Source: Pyricularia pennisetigena (taxonomy: Eukaryota > Ascomycota > Sordariomycetes > Magnaporthales > Pyriculariaceae). From it: DNA of 64,000 nt. The stretch is taken from NCBI RefSeq assembly GCF_004337985.1, contig NC_043740.1, positions 2,376,874 through 2,440,873 of the forward strand. The letters are read 5' to 3'. This document shows positions 47,656 through 58,855 of this stretch, piece after piece (within the stretch, counting starts at the first letter, position 1; each line of letters opens with the position of its first letter). Under the pieces are notes generated by a model, which was not told the DNA's origin, made no database searches, and saw only the letters and a list, made by a program, of their open reading frames with translations. Position numbers and translations under genes: made by a program.

Positions 47656-49699
47656 ATGTCTACACTCAATCCACCAAACGGCACAGGAGATGCTGAAAAG
47701 GAGACGAGGACAGGGCCGTCGAGTTTGAGGCCGTCGAGTTGGGTCCACAGTGTACCAGGGAGCCAAACAGAGATAGACTCGACAAGTCCATCGTTAAGAA
47801 AACAGGAGAGCGCAACAAGCCCGAGGATTTCGAGCGATGCTGTTGACACAGACAAGCACGAGGAGCCGCCGCTGCCCTACTCAAAAGCTAGGTGTATCGC
47901 CCTGGTCGTGACCACCACGGGAGCTGCTTTCACAAACGTGAGGATTTCCTAACCTTCCCCACCCAGAGCTATCCCCGGCTATTCGCTCACACGTTGCACG
48001 CTCCTATCAAACAGATTCTATCAATCCAAGCAGTCGTGATTGCCCTGCCGACAATCGGCCGGGATCTCAACATACCAGACTCAAGACTCCAATGGGTCGT
48101 GTCTTCGTATGCTCTTGCTTTCGGCTGCTTCCTCCTCCTCTGGGGTCGGATTGCCGACATCTACGGCATGAAAAAGATCTTTGTGCTCGGCTCTGCATGG
48201 GTCGCTGTCACCACGGCGCTGAACCCTCTAATCAGGAACGAGATTGGGTTTGACCTCTTCAGGGGCCTTCAAGGTTTGGTAAGAGATAATTGCCACGAGA
48301 AAATCCCTGACGAGCAGCCCCTGAACCAGACAGAAGCTGATTATTCATTTCTCTACCAGGGAGCCGCGGCAAACGTCCCCACAGCTCTCGGCATTCTGGG
48401 GACTACATTCCGGCCAGGTAAAGCCAAGACTAATGCATTTAGCGCATATGGTAAGCTTCCACGCCCGTTGCAATCTCTACTGTCGATATCGGGCGTTGGG
48501 CCAAAATCGAACCGTGACTAAAACGAACCACAGGCGCCGGCGCTCCGTTGGGTAGTATCTTCGGCACCATAATGGCCGGCTTCATCACCGCCAACGTATC
48601 CTGGGTTTGGGTTTTTGGTGTCACGGCCATCTTGGCTGGTCTGCTCACTGTGGCCGGAATCTTTGTCATCCCACCGGATGAGCCAAAGTCTCGGCCTGCC
48701 AGGGGTTCCCCCGCGGCAGCAGTCGACTGGATCGGCGCCATCCTCGTCACTTTCGGACTTTTCGTGCTGCTGTTTGCCCTCACCCAAGGACCCATCACCG
48801 GGTGGAGGGCACCATGGATCCCGGTCCTGCTGGCCCTGAGTCTCGGCATAATCGGCGCCTTTGTCTACTGGCAGAACTGGCTCGAGAAGAAGGGCGACCG
48901 ACCGGTGCTCGTCAAGCCGTCACTGCTGAAGAAGAGCAAAGGTTTCGGTGCCGCCATGCTGCTAATGGGCCTCTTCTTCTCGTCCTTCAACGGCTTCCTC
49001 GTCTATGCAACCTACTACTACCAGTCTTACCAGGGCCTCAGCGTACTCGACACGACGCTGAGGTTCCTACCCACAGGCGTCGCCGGCATCGCGACCGCCT
49101 TTGTCGCCTCGAAACTGCTGCGCCGGCTGCCCGCCTGGCTGATCCTATTCCTGGGTAACGTGTGCGTGTCGGTTGCGAACTTGATATTTGCGCTGCCCAT
49201 CGATTCGAGCGTGAGCTACTTCGCCACGGGCATGATCGCCATGTCCCTGAGCGTCTTTGGCGCAGACACCACGTGGCCGACAATGACGCTGTTTACATCC
49301 CACGCACTGCCGAAAGAAGACCAGGCGTTGGGCGGCGCCCTGGTTAACGCCGTAGGCCAAGTCGGAAGGGCAGTGGGACTGGCCATCGCCACCGCCGTGC
49401 AGGTCTCGGTTATGGCCAAGGCCAGGGGTAACTCGATCGAGAGTGCTGGGCCCGTCCAGGCTGGTGACGGGCCTAGCTTGGACGGACTTCGTGCAGCCTT
49501 CTGGTTCAACCTTGCCGTGGGTGTGTGTGCAGCGGCCGTGGCCGCCATCGCATTCCGCGGATCAGGCATCATTGGGATACCCGAGAAGACCACAACAGTC
49601 GAGTCACCTACTTCATCGAGGCCTGGTCAGGAAACCACTGGCATCGCACCGCCGCCAGCGGTGGTGGAAGCAAATCGCGGCAACCGGTCGATTGTCTGA
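47656..49699 (+). CDS. MFS drug/H+ antiporter (DHA2-like, 14 TM)
   Basis: Four exons (47656-47937, 48015-48278, 48360-48450, 48534-49699) give 600 residues. A hydrophilic Ser/Thr-rich N-terminus of about 80 residues is followed by TM segments with LPTIGRDLNIPDSRLQWVVSSYALAFG, motif A GRIADIYGMKK and the motif-C-like stretch GAGAPLGSIFG, all typical of multidrug MFS porters. Later TMs include LALTQGPITGW and the SFNGFLVYATYYYQSYQG loop. It should export small molecules across the plasma membrane. No biosynthetic genes lie beside it, so a cluster role is unsupported. The start is the first ATG that keeps the family N-terminus; the open frame extends further upstream. Confidence 0.9.
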
Positions 49700-51603
49700 G
49701 CGTGGAGATAGGTGCAACCGTCACGGCCGATGCGGGTAAGACATTGGGAGGCTTCCGCGACTGAAACTTGCCTTTGAGAAGATCTATGGCAATCACTTGT
49801 AGATTACGCAGTGGTACCTCTGGCAATCGGCTAGAGATCTGGCGCGGGCGGCTAGTCTGTTTGATAGCTTGATTGGCAGAAATCCACTAGCCATGTATAA
49901 CGTTCACCAAATGTCTTAGACACGGGTTGGCCTATTGAGCTTCGGGAATGGAAATACTCGAGAGTACAGTCATACCACCGGGAGGCTGTTGGAGAGAGTC
50001 TGCTTCACTCTACTCGTACGAGCATCTCGGGTCGTTTGTGCTCCTTGAAGTGAACATCTCATACCGAGGCCCTGGACGCAATGTTATACAGTCAGCACGC
50101 TATATACTATATTCCTGGGTCCCCCCTACACCAGCCAGTTGTCAAGCTGCTGTGCGCGTACCTCAGGGAAATCTCGACGGCATCTGCTAGTTTTGTGCGT
50201 CGGCAGAACCGTGGGCTCGCCTCTTTATTCCGTGTCACAAGAAAAAAAAAAGAATGTCACACCACTCAAACGACCGGAACAGACGACTTCTATTCCCCGC
50301 TGGCGCCCAGCTCTGTCTTGAACTCTCGTGTTTGCAACCAAGACAACGTCATGGTAAACTTCCCCTGACCCAGGTTGATCAGCAGAATCAAATCGACATC
50401 CCTGGCTGTTTGTTTCAGCTGCAGGCGCAGGATCTTGATCGCGCAGCAAGGGAAGCAATTCCTGTAGTTGACAGGACAGAAACATGACCGTTGCTGCACC
50501 AGTAGGAAGATGGAGCAATATAGTAGCAGGGCGATCATCAGAATTTTCATACTTTGCAACGATTTTGTAACACAGGACGAGGGAAATAAATGTGAACTCG
50601 TCGGCTTCTTCCTGGTTTATGGGTACATCTTGTAGCACATGTAGACCGCTGCACCCTGAACCCGACATTCTGGTGCAGAGTCTGAGATACCAAGGTTTAC
50701 TCGACAAGCTGCGGTGTGGCGAGCCATTGGACCTGAAGTACTGTCGATATAGTGACACGATTTGACCCAAAGTCGTGCTATGTGGTGATGAGCCTGTCTT
50801 TAATTGACAGCAAAGAACGGCTGACTTGACAACCTCTCTGTGCGCGACCCGGTCGTGTCTGTAGTTCCCATCAAATTCAAAGGCCTCTTCGGATTGAACA
50901 AAAGGGTTGCGTGTGGTTTCGGATAATTCCGCGTTGGTCAATGCCGCCGTGATCCTGTAGCTGCGTGCGCCCAGACTCAATCTGTGTTGTCGTCGGCATA
51001 TGAAAGGTCGTGTACCCGAAAGACCCAGGCTCTAGCAACAGTGATGCAAGACATTCATTGATGAACTAAGTTTATCGTTGCGGTGCATGGAATGGTATTG
51101 TTGACCTTTGATGATTTTGCCTACGGGCGCGGACAATCTTCAGCGAGAGAATCCGACGGGAAATTGACAGCTAATCGGCAACCGAATAGACTGATGAAGC
51201 CCGACAATAATATTGTTGCAAAGCTTGACATGGTTGAAGCACTGAACTAGTAGGTCCGTACGCCTAGGATTATCCCTGTGCTGTCACTACTTTAAACGTC
51301 AATCCATCAAACGGCAAGTGCAAGGAGTATTAGGCAGGGTGCTAAATTACCCAAGACGTGGTCAACGTTGTCGGAAAGAGCACTGGTCGCACAATTAGGT
51401 GGGGTAATTACACACCAAAGATTGGCAAAATCCAGGGCGCCACTCGTGGTGAAATTAGCTTCCAAGGTGAGTGAAAAATGCCAATCACGTGCTGACAAAA
51501 CACTCGACCAAGTTGAACGCACCCGGTGAGGGGAAGTCTTTGACACACCGCTTGTGCACTCTTGTTCCCATCGACTACACCCGAACGCAGCGCGACAATC
51601 GAC
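49700..51603. other. Intergenic region
   Basis: About 1.9 kb. A 251-codon frame on the minus strand (50980-50225) lacks an in-frame ATG near its start and shows no family motif, so I do not call it. The last 300 bp should hold the promoter of the FAR1-like gene. Confidence 0.45.
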
Positions 51604-52845
51604 ATGGCAAATAACTATTACCAGCAGGCCAACGGGTTGCCTAACGGGGCCCAGTATTGGTCTCCAGAGAACCAAGCTGTTTATCAGCACCTCCAACAAC
51701 AACAGCAGCAACCTAGTGGTTCGCAAGGCCAACAAGGACTCCCCAGAAATGCTCAACCACAAGAGCAAGAGCACACGCAACTCCAGTTTGGCCTCGGACT
51801 TACGGGGCAACAGCAGCAGCAACAACAACCACCACCACAACAACAACAGCCACATCAGCCTATTTCTCAAGGCCCACCGGTCCCGGCTCAAGTCCATGCG
51901 CAAGACCAACAAACCCAGCCGACGGCAACCGATGCAACACAAAGCTCGAAAAGAGGGCGAGGCCGGCCCAGGGGCACAAGCACGCGCCAGCCTGCTGGTG
52001 TACGCAAGTCTCGGGCCAAGAAAACCACTACAGCCGCCTCAACCTCAACCACAGCCGCACCTGGACCTGGCTCGACGGCCCTGCTCGCGACCGCATCGGC
52101 AGCTATAGCAGCAGGACCTGCACCTCCGTTATTACCGGCCAATCCCGCAAACCCTCGTCCTCCGGCACGAAGATTCGCCACTATCGTGACGCCAACCCCG
52201 CGCGATGAGGACCTCGGCCCTCGCCCACCCAATCTCGACGACCCCGTCTACCAGGAGCTTTTAAAGATGCAAGACCGATTCTACATTGATCATGAGCGCT
52301 GCCTCGAAGCTTTGCTCGATGTTGCCCTGAAGCTAGGGTTCGGTGTAGTCATCAAACGTTCGAAGCGCGAGGACACCAAGGAGGGGGAGCCGCCTGGCCG
52401 CGTCTACAGATATGACATGGAGTGCACCGCGGGCAAAGTGCGAGCGAAGGCCCTGGGCGTTCGCACTGTCGCGAGAAAGGACTGCCCGTGGACGGCGCAG
52501 ATAATCAGCGAAAAGAAGAATGGTAATCTGTGGCAGTTCAAGCTCGTAGAACCCATGCACAACCATGCGCCTTTCCCCGACGCGGCCGCCATCCCCGTCC
52601 ACCGGAGGCAGACGCTCAAGAAGGTGGAGCATGCCGTCAGACTACTGGGCAAGCAGGAGGGCACCACAATCAAAGACATTCTTGATTTTGTCAAGACGCA
52701 GTATCCGGATAGGCCGCTAAAGCCCGAGGATATCAAGAACTTCTTTGCAAAGGAAAAAAAGAAGGCTGAGGGTGGCACCGTTGATCTCAACAGCGAGTAT
52801 GCGGGCGAGAGCGGCGTCGCGGCGGAAAATGGGGGTGGTGATTAG
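51604..52845 (+). CDS. FAR1-like DNA-binding protein with polyQ and AT-hook
   Basis: One exon of 413 residues from the first ATG. Residues 1-105 are Gln-rich with several Q runs. An AT-hook (KRGRGRPRGTS) lies near residues 116-126, and an Ala/Pro/Thr-rich stretch follows. Residues about 213-325 form a FAR1-type (WRKY-GCM1-like) zinc domain: a helix with CLEALLDVALKLGFGVVIKR, then Cys in MECTAG, Cys in KDCPW, and the MHNH pair as likely C-C-H-H zinc ligands. FAR1 domains derive from Mutator-like transposases; here no transposase core follows, so it looks like a host gene. The rest is helical and Lys-rich. It is likely a nuclear regulator with unknown targets. Confidence 0.82.
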   Translation: MANNYYQQANGLPNGAQYWSPENQAVYQHLQQQQQQPSGSQGQQGLPRNAQPQEQEHTQLQFGLGLTGQQQQQQQPPPQQQQPHQPISQGPPVPAQVHAQDQQTQPTATDATQSSKRGRGRPRGTSTRQPAGVRKSRAKKTTTAASTSTTAAPGPGSTALLATASAAIAAGPAPPLLPANPANPRPPARRFATIVTPTPRDEDLGPRPPNLDDPVYQELLKMQDRFYIDHERCLEALLDVALKLGFGVVIKRSKREDTKEGEPPGRVYRYDMECTAGKVRAKALGVRTVARKDCPWTAQIISEKKNGNLWQFKLVEPMHNHAPFPDAAAIPVHRRQTLKKVEHAVRLLGKQEGTTIKDILDFVKTQYPDRPLKPEDIKNFFAKEKKKAEGGTVDLNSEYAGESGVAAENGGGD

Positions 52846-52904
52846 GTTTGGGCATGCATCGACCGATTCCGTTCTCCGTTCATCAGGGGTCGCCATCTCT
52901 TATC

Positions 52905-53214
52905 ATGCAGGGTCTTGAAGTCCCTGGAAGACGCTGTCGCAAATCGCCGAGTTTCGAGTTTCGAGAATGCAGGGTCTTGAAGTTCCCGAGCGACGCACCT
53001 GTCGAAAAACGCCGTCTTTGGGTATGCAGGGTCTTGAAATTCCCGAAAGAGGCACCTATCGAAAAACGCCTAGTCTTTGGGTATGCAGGGTCTTGAAATT
53101 CCCGAAAGAGGCACCTATCGAAAAACCCCGAGTCTTTGGGTATGCAGGGTCTTGAAATTCCCGAAAGAGGCACCTATCGAAAAACCCCGAGTCTTCGTCA
53201 TGCAGGCTCTTGGT
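52905..53214. repeat. Minisatellite, about 59-bp unit, five copies plus a partial
   Basis: Units begin with ATGCAGGGTCTTGAA at 52905, 52967, 53024, 53083 and 53142, with a partial sixth (ATGCAGGCTCTTGG) at 53200. Spacings are 62, 57, 59, 59 and 58. The last three units are nearly identical (GAAAGAGGCACCTATCGAAA core) and the first two are diverged. Most units are not a multiple of three, so a coding role is unlikely. It starts 60 bp after the stop of the FAR1-like gene and ends 10 bp before a T26 run. Confidence 0.95.
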
Positions 53215-53223
53215 TTAAGTCTG

Positions 53224-53249
53224 TTTTTTTTTTTTTTTTTTTTTTTTTT
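53224..53249. repeat. Poly-T run (T26)
   Basis: Directly follows the minisatellite. Confidence 0.9.
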
Positions 53250-54247
53250 CCTTGGCGTCCTACAAGTCGTCCGACAGTTCTTATATATGTTATTTGGGGA
53301 TCAAGTTATTTGTAGCGTCGGTGGTTTCCACCCGTATTTACAGGACCTTGATCGCATGGTTCGCTTTCACAGGTGGGACCGCAATCTCTGCAAGCGCTGT
53401 CGAGTCTTGACGCCAGTTCACTAGGGACATTATTTCCTAAAGCAGCAAGTCTCAACCCAGCCATGACAAGTACACACACAAAGCCCCTCACGGCTCTGAG
53501 TGTGCAGACAAGCTCATGGCCGTTAATGTAACGAAAAAAGCTAACATACATATCTAGTATTCGCCAGATGCAGAAGCCTTGGCAGTGGACAAGTTCAGAC
53601 TCGCATATGCACATGTATAGCATATTTCATATCGATATCTTCACCGCAGAGCGAATTCGAGGCTGAGCTTTGTTCTGGACTCTCATACAGGAATAAGCAC
53701 TGTTGATCACGGTATTCATTCGGATGAAATGCTGTCGAGACCATTCATTGCGCAGCCCCCGAGGTTGTATGGACAGGGAACCATACCTCTTTTGGGGCGC
53801 CCTGAAAGTAATGGAATTTTCCTCGATCTTGACATGCTACTCAAAAGGCGATGGGCATCACACCAGAACCCGTCGCCTTGAAGTCATTGGTTGCCCCACA
53901 TTCCGTAGTTTACACCTCAACCGACGACAGCAGCAAACAAACAATTAGTTCAGGGCGAGTGCGTGGTCATGTGTCGAAACAAGCTTCAGACGAGGCAAAA
54001 TGTAAGTAGCACAAAAGAGAAACAATAGAAGCCTGTCCCAACTCGTTTTACCGAAATCCGATGTGAGCCCCCGTCTCGATGGTGACAAGATGGGATTTAA
54101 TTTCTGCCAAGGATCTATTATAGGCTCATCGCTGGTGAGCATTGGCACAAAGGTTCCAGATTACGGGATTCAACATGGGCAAAAAAAAAAGTCTCGAGAG
54201 GGTTTTGATTGCGCAAACCGCTCGACTGCTCGACTTGGGCCGTTGGT

Positions 54248-54271
54248 TTTTTTTTTTTTTTTTTTTTTTTT
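54248..54271. repeat. Poly-T run (T24)
   Basis: A homopolymer in the gene-poor region. Confidence 0.9.
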
Positions 54272-55058
54272 CTCTTTTGGGCTCCCGCCAGAAGAAACAG
54301 GCACAATATCGTCAGTGTCATTACACCTCAGGGGCCAACAGCGAGGTGGCACTAGGACACCATAGTCGCACGTCAGGCAGGGTTGCCGAGGTGCTGGCGC
54401 GTTGATGAGATGAATTCAAGGCACTGTAATTCCGTTGAAGCTTTCGTGCCTGAGTCTTGGTTTTCTTTGCGCTCGCTCTACATGTTTCTTTCTGTCTCGG
54501 TTCCTGAATCGAGGGCTATAGTGCAGCAAGTGACGGAGTGATGGGGTGATGGCAACTTACGTCTCTGTAAACGACAAACGGCCTGCACGCCCACCGAGCT
54601 CACCTTGGAAGCTTCAAGTCTCGGGGGGCGTTTTTTTTTTTTCTTTCTTTCTTTGTTTCTTCCGCGTGGAAACAGTTTGTTCTTTTCGAGTCATCGTCTT
54701 GCGTGAAAACCAAGCGGCCTGACACAACGCAAGACTCTATCTCAACCCGCTCAACCCGCTTAACAAGTCTTAAGTTCTAATCGCATGATAAGATTTCCTG
54801 CTCCTAGTCAAGCTGACAAGCAGCCCACAGAAGATCGCAGATTCTTTCTTTTTCCCGATATGGGGGATAGTACCATGATTTCGTCATTGCGCAGGCGGCA
54901 ATGAGTCGATCGTTCCGTTCCTGCCTGTAGCACCAATCGTGGCATAGTATGCTGCGACCCGGGAGGTTCTCTGTCGAGCTACCGCAAGTCATGATCCAGG
55001 GGCTTGGAAAGGGTATACTTGGTACTAAGCACTTGGTTGGTGTTTTCGATTTACACAC

Positions 55059-55084
<26 letters not shown>
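55059..55084. repeat. Poly-A run (A26)
   Basis: A homopolymer in the gene-poor region. Confidence 0.9.
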
Positions 55085-55089
<5 letters not shown>

Positions 55090-56316
55090 CGCCGTCCGTC
55101 TGATCGAAAGTTCACCTGGATTTGGGAGGATAGAACCTGCTGGTCGCGATTCACCATGAGAATCCCAGCCTCTTCTAGCCCTCCAATTCTGCGATTGGTC
55201 CCGTTGAGAACACAGATTCTCCAAGTGCGAGCTACAAGAGATGCAAAAGGGGGGAAAAAAAAGAAAGAAAGATATCAAGGACGAAGGAAATGTTCGTCCG
55301 ATGATACCCATGCATTGTGAGTCTGCCAGCAGAGCCCGTTGAGCAAATTTATTACCAATGCCGGCAGATTGACTTTCCCCAGAGCGGTATCAAATACTTT
55401 TTTGGTGCAGCCGTTTTGGGAACAAAACCATATTAGTTGAATACTTCAAGGGTAATTCTTTCGTATTGTGGGGAGGGGGGGTGGCTCCGAGCTACGTTGA
55501 GCAAGTCTCATCCTGGTCATGTTTGTTGGCAATGCAAGACCCGAATCGAGCTGCAATCGGGATTCCTATACAGTAAGCATTACCTCTATATGTGCTTTCT
55601 TTTTGTTTTCCATAGAGTTTATTTTGCCTTGAAAGGGTTGGCCTGCGAAACGAAATCTGAAGTCTTTGTTCTCTTTTCTTTGCGGTTCGGCACTTGGTGA
55701 AAGCAAAGGAGGATTTGTGTATTTTTATCACCAACTCCGCCGCCTAACTCTACACTAAGCTAAGTCGATGACCACGAACTTTTACCTTTTGTTGTCCATC
55801 TGGGGTATGGTGCTTGACAGACTAGGCATTCTTTTGTTAAGGTTTTGTCTCCATGCTTCAGATTGCCCAAACTCGGTTGAGGGGCTTTTTTTTCTTCTTG
55901 ATCTAGAACTTTCACGGTCGACTTTGTCTATTATTTTTTTTTCTCTTATTCAGTTTCCATTTGATCGTCTCTTGGGGGAAAAAAAAGTAGGGATCGATTC
56001 CGGGTGTCTGGGTCTCTGGTGTTCGGAAGGAAAAAACAAAACGCTTTCGTTTTCTTTTCAGCAACTACCATATAACTTTATGGCATCGTCTCTGATGACA
56101 TATATCGATTCCGTGACGACCCGTCATCTAGCCTTTGATACTCATATCCCCTGAGTGTGTGACTGGGACCACGAGGCGAACATGACCTCCCGGCAGCTTG
56201 TCATCTCGCCATCGCACGTCACCCAGTAACACATCTTGGCCGATTTTTACCGCAACAGGCATCAACAAACCCCTCAAAGGAAGAAAAGAAAAACAACAAC
56301 AAAAAAAAAAAAAAGA

Positions 56317-57764
56317 ATGGATAACACCATAACCCCCGCGAGGGAGGACATGAGCACCCACACCATCAAGGCGCTCGCGCCAAATCACCGCGAGGGGCTG
56401 GCGGCCATCGTCGTCGTGTCGGGGGCGTCTCTCCTCAGCGTCTCGCTGCTGTTCCTCCACCTCACGGCCAAGCTTGTGCGCTGGCACGTCAAGTCGTGGC
56501 GGCGGAGGCGGGCGCGACGCAAGGCAGACCTCGGCCCGCCGTCGGTGGACCTGAGCCTCGGCCTGGCCCCGGAGCACTTCCAGAGCCGGCGTCAAGGCGG
56601 CGGCAGCAGCAGCAGCAGCAGCAGCACGGCGGCGCAACCCAGGCCGTGGCGGTTGCCGGCAGGGGCGGCGGCGGGGCACGCGCGCGAGCCGAACCAGTTC
56701 GTGGTGCTGCTGTACAACCTCCTCCTGGCGGACCTGCACCAGAGCGTCGCGTTCGTCATGAGCGCGGTGTGGCTGCGCGAGGACGCGGTGCTGGTCGGCT
56801 CGCCGACGTGCTGGGCGCAGGGGTTCCTGATCTCCAACGGCGACCTCGCCGTCAGCCTGTTCATCACCGCCATAGCGCTGCACACGTACCTCGTCGTCAT
56901 CCACGGCTGGACCCCGACGCAGAAGGCTCTCGTCCTCAGCTGCGTCTGCCTGTGGGTCTTTGCTTACCTCATGACGGGGATAGGGATCCTGGGGACGGCC
57001 AACGGGGCTGCGGTTGGGGGGTTTTATGTGCGAGCTGCGGCGTGGGTAAGTTACAAAAAAGGAAAAGAAAAAAGAAAAAAAAAAGAAAGAGAGAATAATA
57101 GGCTAATATGAAACCAACTTACAAAGTGCTGGGTCAACAATCACCTCGAAACCGTGCGGCTGCTGACGCACTACATCTACATCTTCATGTCGCTCCTGCT
57201 CACCAGCGGCTTCTACGTGGCAATAGTCGTGCATCTGTACGCACGACGGCGCCGGCAGTGGGGGTTTTGCAGCAGTAGCAGCTTCGAGAGCCTGCCGTCT
57301 CAGAAACAAGACGCCGCAGCGGGGGCGATCAAGACATGCTCGCCTCTATGCACGTCATCGCCAACATCATCATCATCACAATCATCATCATCACAATCAT
57401 CATCACCATCTTCGTCGTCGTCGTCGTCGTCATCACCAGCGAAAACAACATGCTACAACTCTACCTTCCTCGTCTACCCACTGATATACGTGCTGTGCAC
57501 GTCGCCGCTGGCCGTCGGGCGGGCGTGGACCATGTCGGGCCGGCGGGCGTCGATCCCGTACTTTTGCGCGGCGGGGGCGCTCATGTCGGCCAACGGCCTG
57601 CTCGACGTGCTGATCTGGGGCTGCACGCGGCGCGACGTCGTGTTCGGCGACGTCGACGAGACGGCCGACGCGCTGGGGCTGGATTCGTTTTCGTTTATGC
57701 GCACGCCGCGCGACCGCAAGTACGGCAACATTGTCGTCGTCGAGGGCGCCCTGCGCCGCCAGCA

Positions 57765-57803
<39 letters not shown>

Positions 57804-58218
57804 GTGGCGGTCCTTGACGGGCGACCCGCTACTGCGGAAGCTGGGGAGGAGCAGGGCGGGCGCGGGCGGGACGGAGAAGGGCGCGGCGGCCAAGGGGCTG
57901 TCGAGGTGGGGGCGGTATGAGATGCGCAACGGGAGGAGGGCCCGGTCCAACGGCGGCAGCGACACCAGAACCAGCAGCACCAGCCAGGAGTGTCTGCGCG
58001 GGGGCATAACGATGGAGACGGTGACCACGGTGGTGGTCGAGGAGGACCTCGATGTGAGAGCGGGCCTCTGCGTGAGGCCGGAGGATTACATTGCAGCGAC
58101 GGGCTCGGCACCGCTACACATACAGGCCGGGTTGGGATCACAAGACGAGTCCGAGACGGATCCCTGGGCTGGTCCGGGATACATGGGACGGTGCAAAGAT
58201 TCAAGGCAGGCAGGCTGA
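56317..58218 (+). CDS. Git3-like G-protein-coupled receptor
   Basis: Two exons (56317-57045, 57127-58218) joined in phase 0 give 606 residues. About seven TM segments can be placed: near residue 28-50; then after a basic Ser-rich loop QFVVLLYNLLLADLHQSVAF, the GFLISNGDLAVSLFITAIALHTYLVV segment and LVLSCVCLWVFAYLMTGIGIL; after the intron HYIYIFMSLLLTSGFYVAIVV; and two more around FLVYPLIYVLCTSP and YFCAAGALMSANGLLDVLIWG. The LLADLHQS helix and YPLIY motif are typical of the fungal Git3/glucose-receptor GPCR family. The third cytoplasmic loop is a long Ser tract, and the tail carries Q14. It should signal through a G-alpha subunit to cAMP; the ligand is unknown. The ATG at 56350 is an alternative start. 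Confidence 0.83.
57365..57434. repeat. TCA/TCG trinucleotide repeat coding for a Ser tract
   Basis: An imperfect trinucleotide repeat inside the GPCR gene, encoding the Ser-rich cytoplasmic loop. Confidence 0.9.
57760..57801. repeat. CAG repeat coding for Q14
   Basis: Fourteen Gln codons (13 CAG, one CAA) in the cytoplasmic tail of the GPCR; probably length-variable. Confidence 0.92.
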
Positions 58219-58778
58219 ATGATACAGAGCCGCGCAGGGCGACGAGCACGCACAACAGAGCTTAGTCGGACGACATACTTCAAGCTATAGCTATAAATAA
58301 TAACTTTTTGTCTATCTTGCAGTTAGTTGGTGGCATCGTCACAAGAGCGAAACCGTACCGGGCTCACTCCCTGACACTCGAAACGTTGACAGATTATCAG
58401 ACTGACAATTCCCTCTTGTTCTTTTGTTTCTCTCAAAAGGCTGAAGAGTAAGAAGAAAAGCTAGAGATGCTCATGGGCATTCAAATCAATATTTATTCAC
58501 CCAAAGCATAGTTGTAACCGGGCCAAAAGCGGCGACTCAAAGCCAATAACAAACCCTCGATATGGCCAAGAAATACGAAACCTCATCAGCCGTGAATGCA
58601 ATAGGATGAAACTGATACTCTGGACTGGTGGTTTGCTCAACACCCAGACATGGACTCTAGTGCCTCATTGACAGTGTACAAAAGATGAGCCAAAGCTGCT
58701 CGTCAAAATCGATCGCCCCCTCGCGCTCTGGGGCGAAAGGGCTAATAGTCCTAGGGATTGCTATCTTTTTCTCAACAG

Positions 58779-58813
<35 letters not shown>

Positions 58814-58855
58814 AAAGGAACAAACCCAAGTGCATGCCAGCCTCACTCGCACAAG
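58219..58855. promoter_or_regulatory. Intergenic, 5' of the SET-domain gene
   Basis: About 640 bp with an A29 run at 58783-58811, which lies 45 bp before the chosen ATG. Nothing else is seen. Confidence 0.45.
58783..58811. repeat. Poly-A run (A29)
   Basis: The longest homopolymer in the window, located in the presumed 5' UTR or promoter of the SET gene. Confidence 0.9.

Larger units (their letters stand above)
52846..56316. other. Gene-poor region with minisatellite and long A/T runs
   Basis: About 3.5 kb between two genes read to the right. It holds the 59-bp minisatellite, T26 at 53224-53249, T24 at 54248-54271 and A26 at 55059-55084. No coding gene is supported. Confidence 0.5.

Noticed and set aside
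50225..50980. 251-codon frame on the minus strand
   Set aside because: It begins at a TTG, has no in-frame ATG until about codon 105, and shows no recognisable domain; a decayed gene is possible but unsupported.
52883..53173. Open frames running through the minisatellite
   Set aside because: Units of 57-62 bp break the frame between copies; the peptides are by-products of the repeat.
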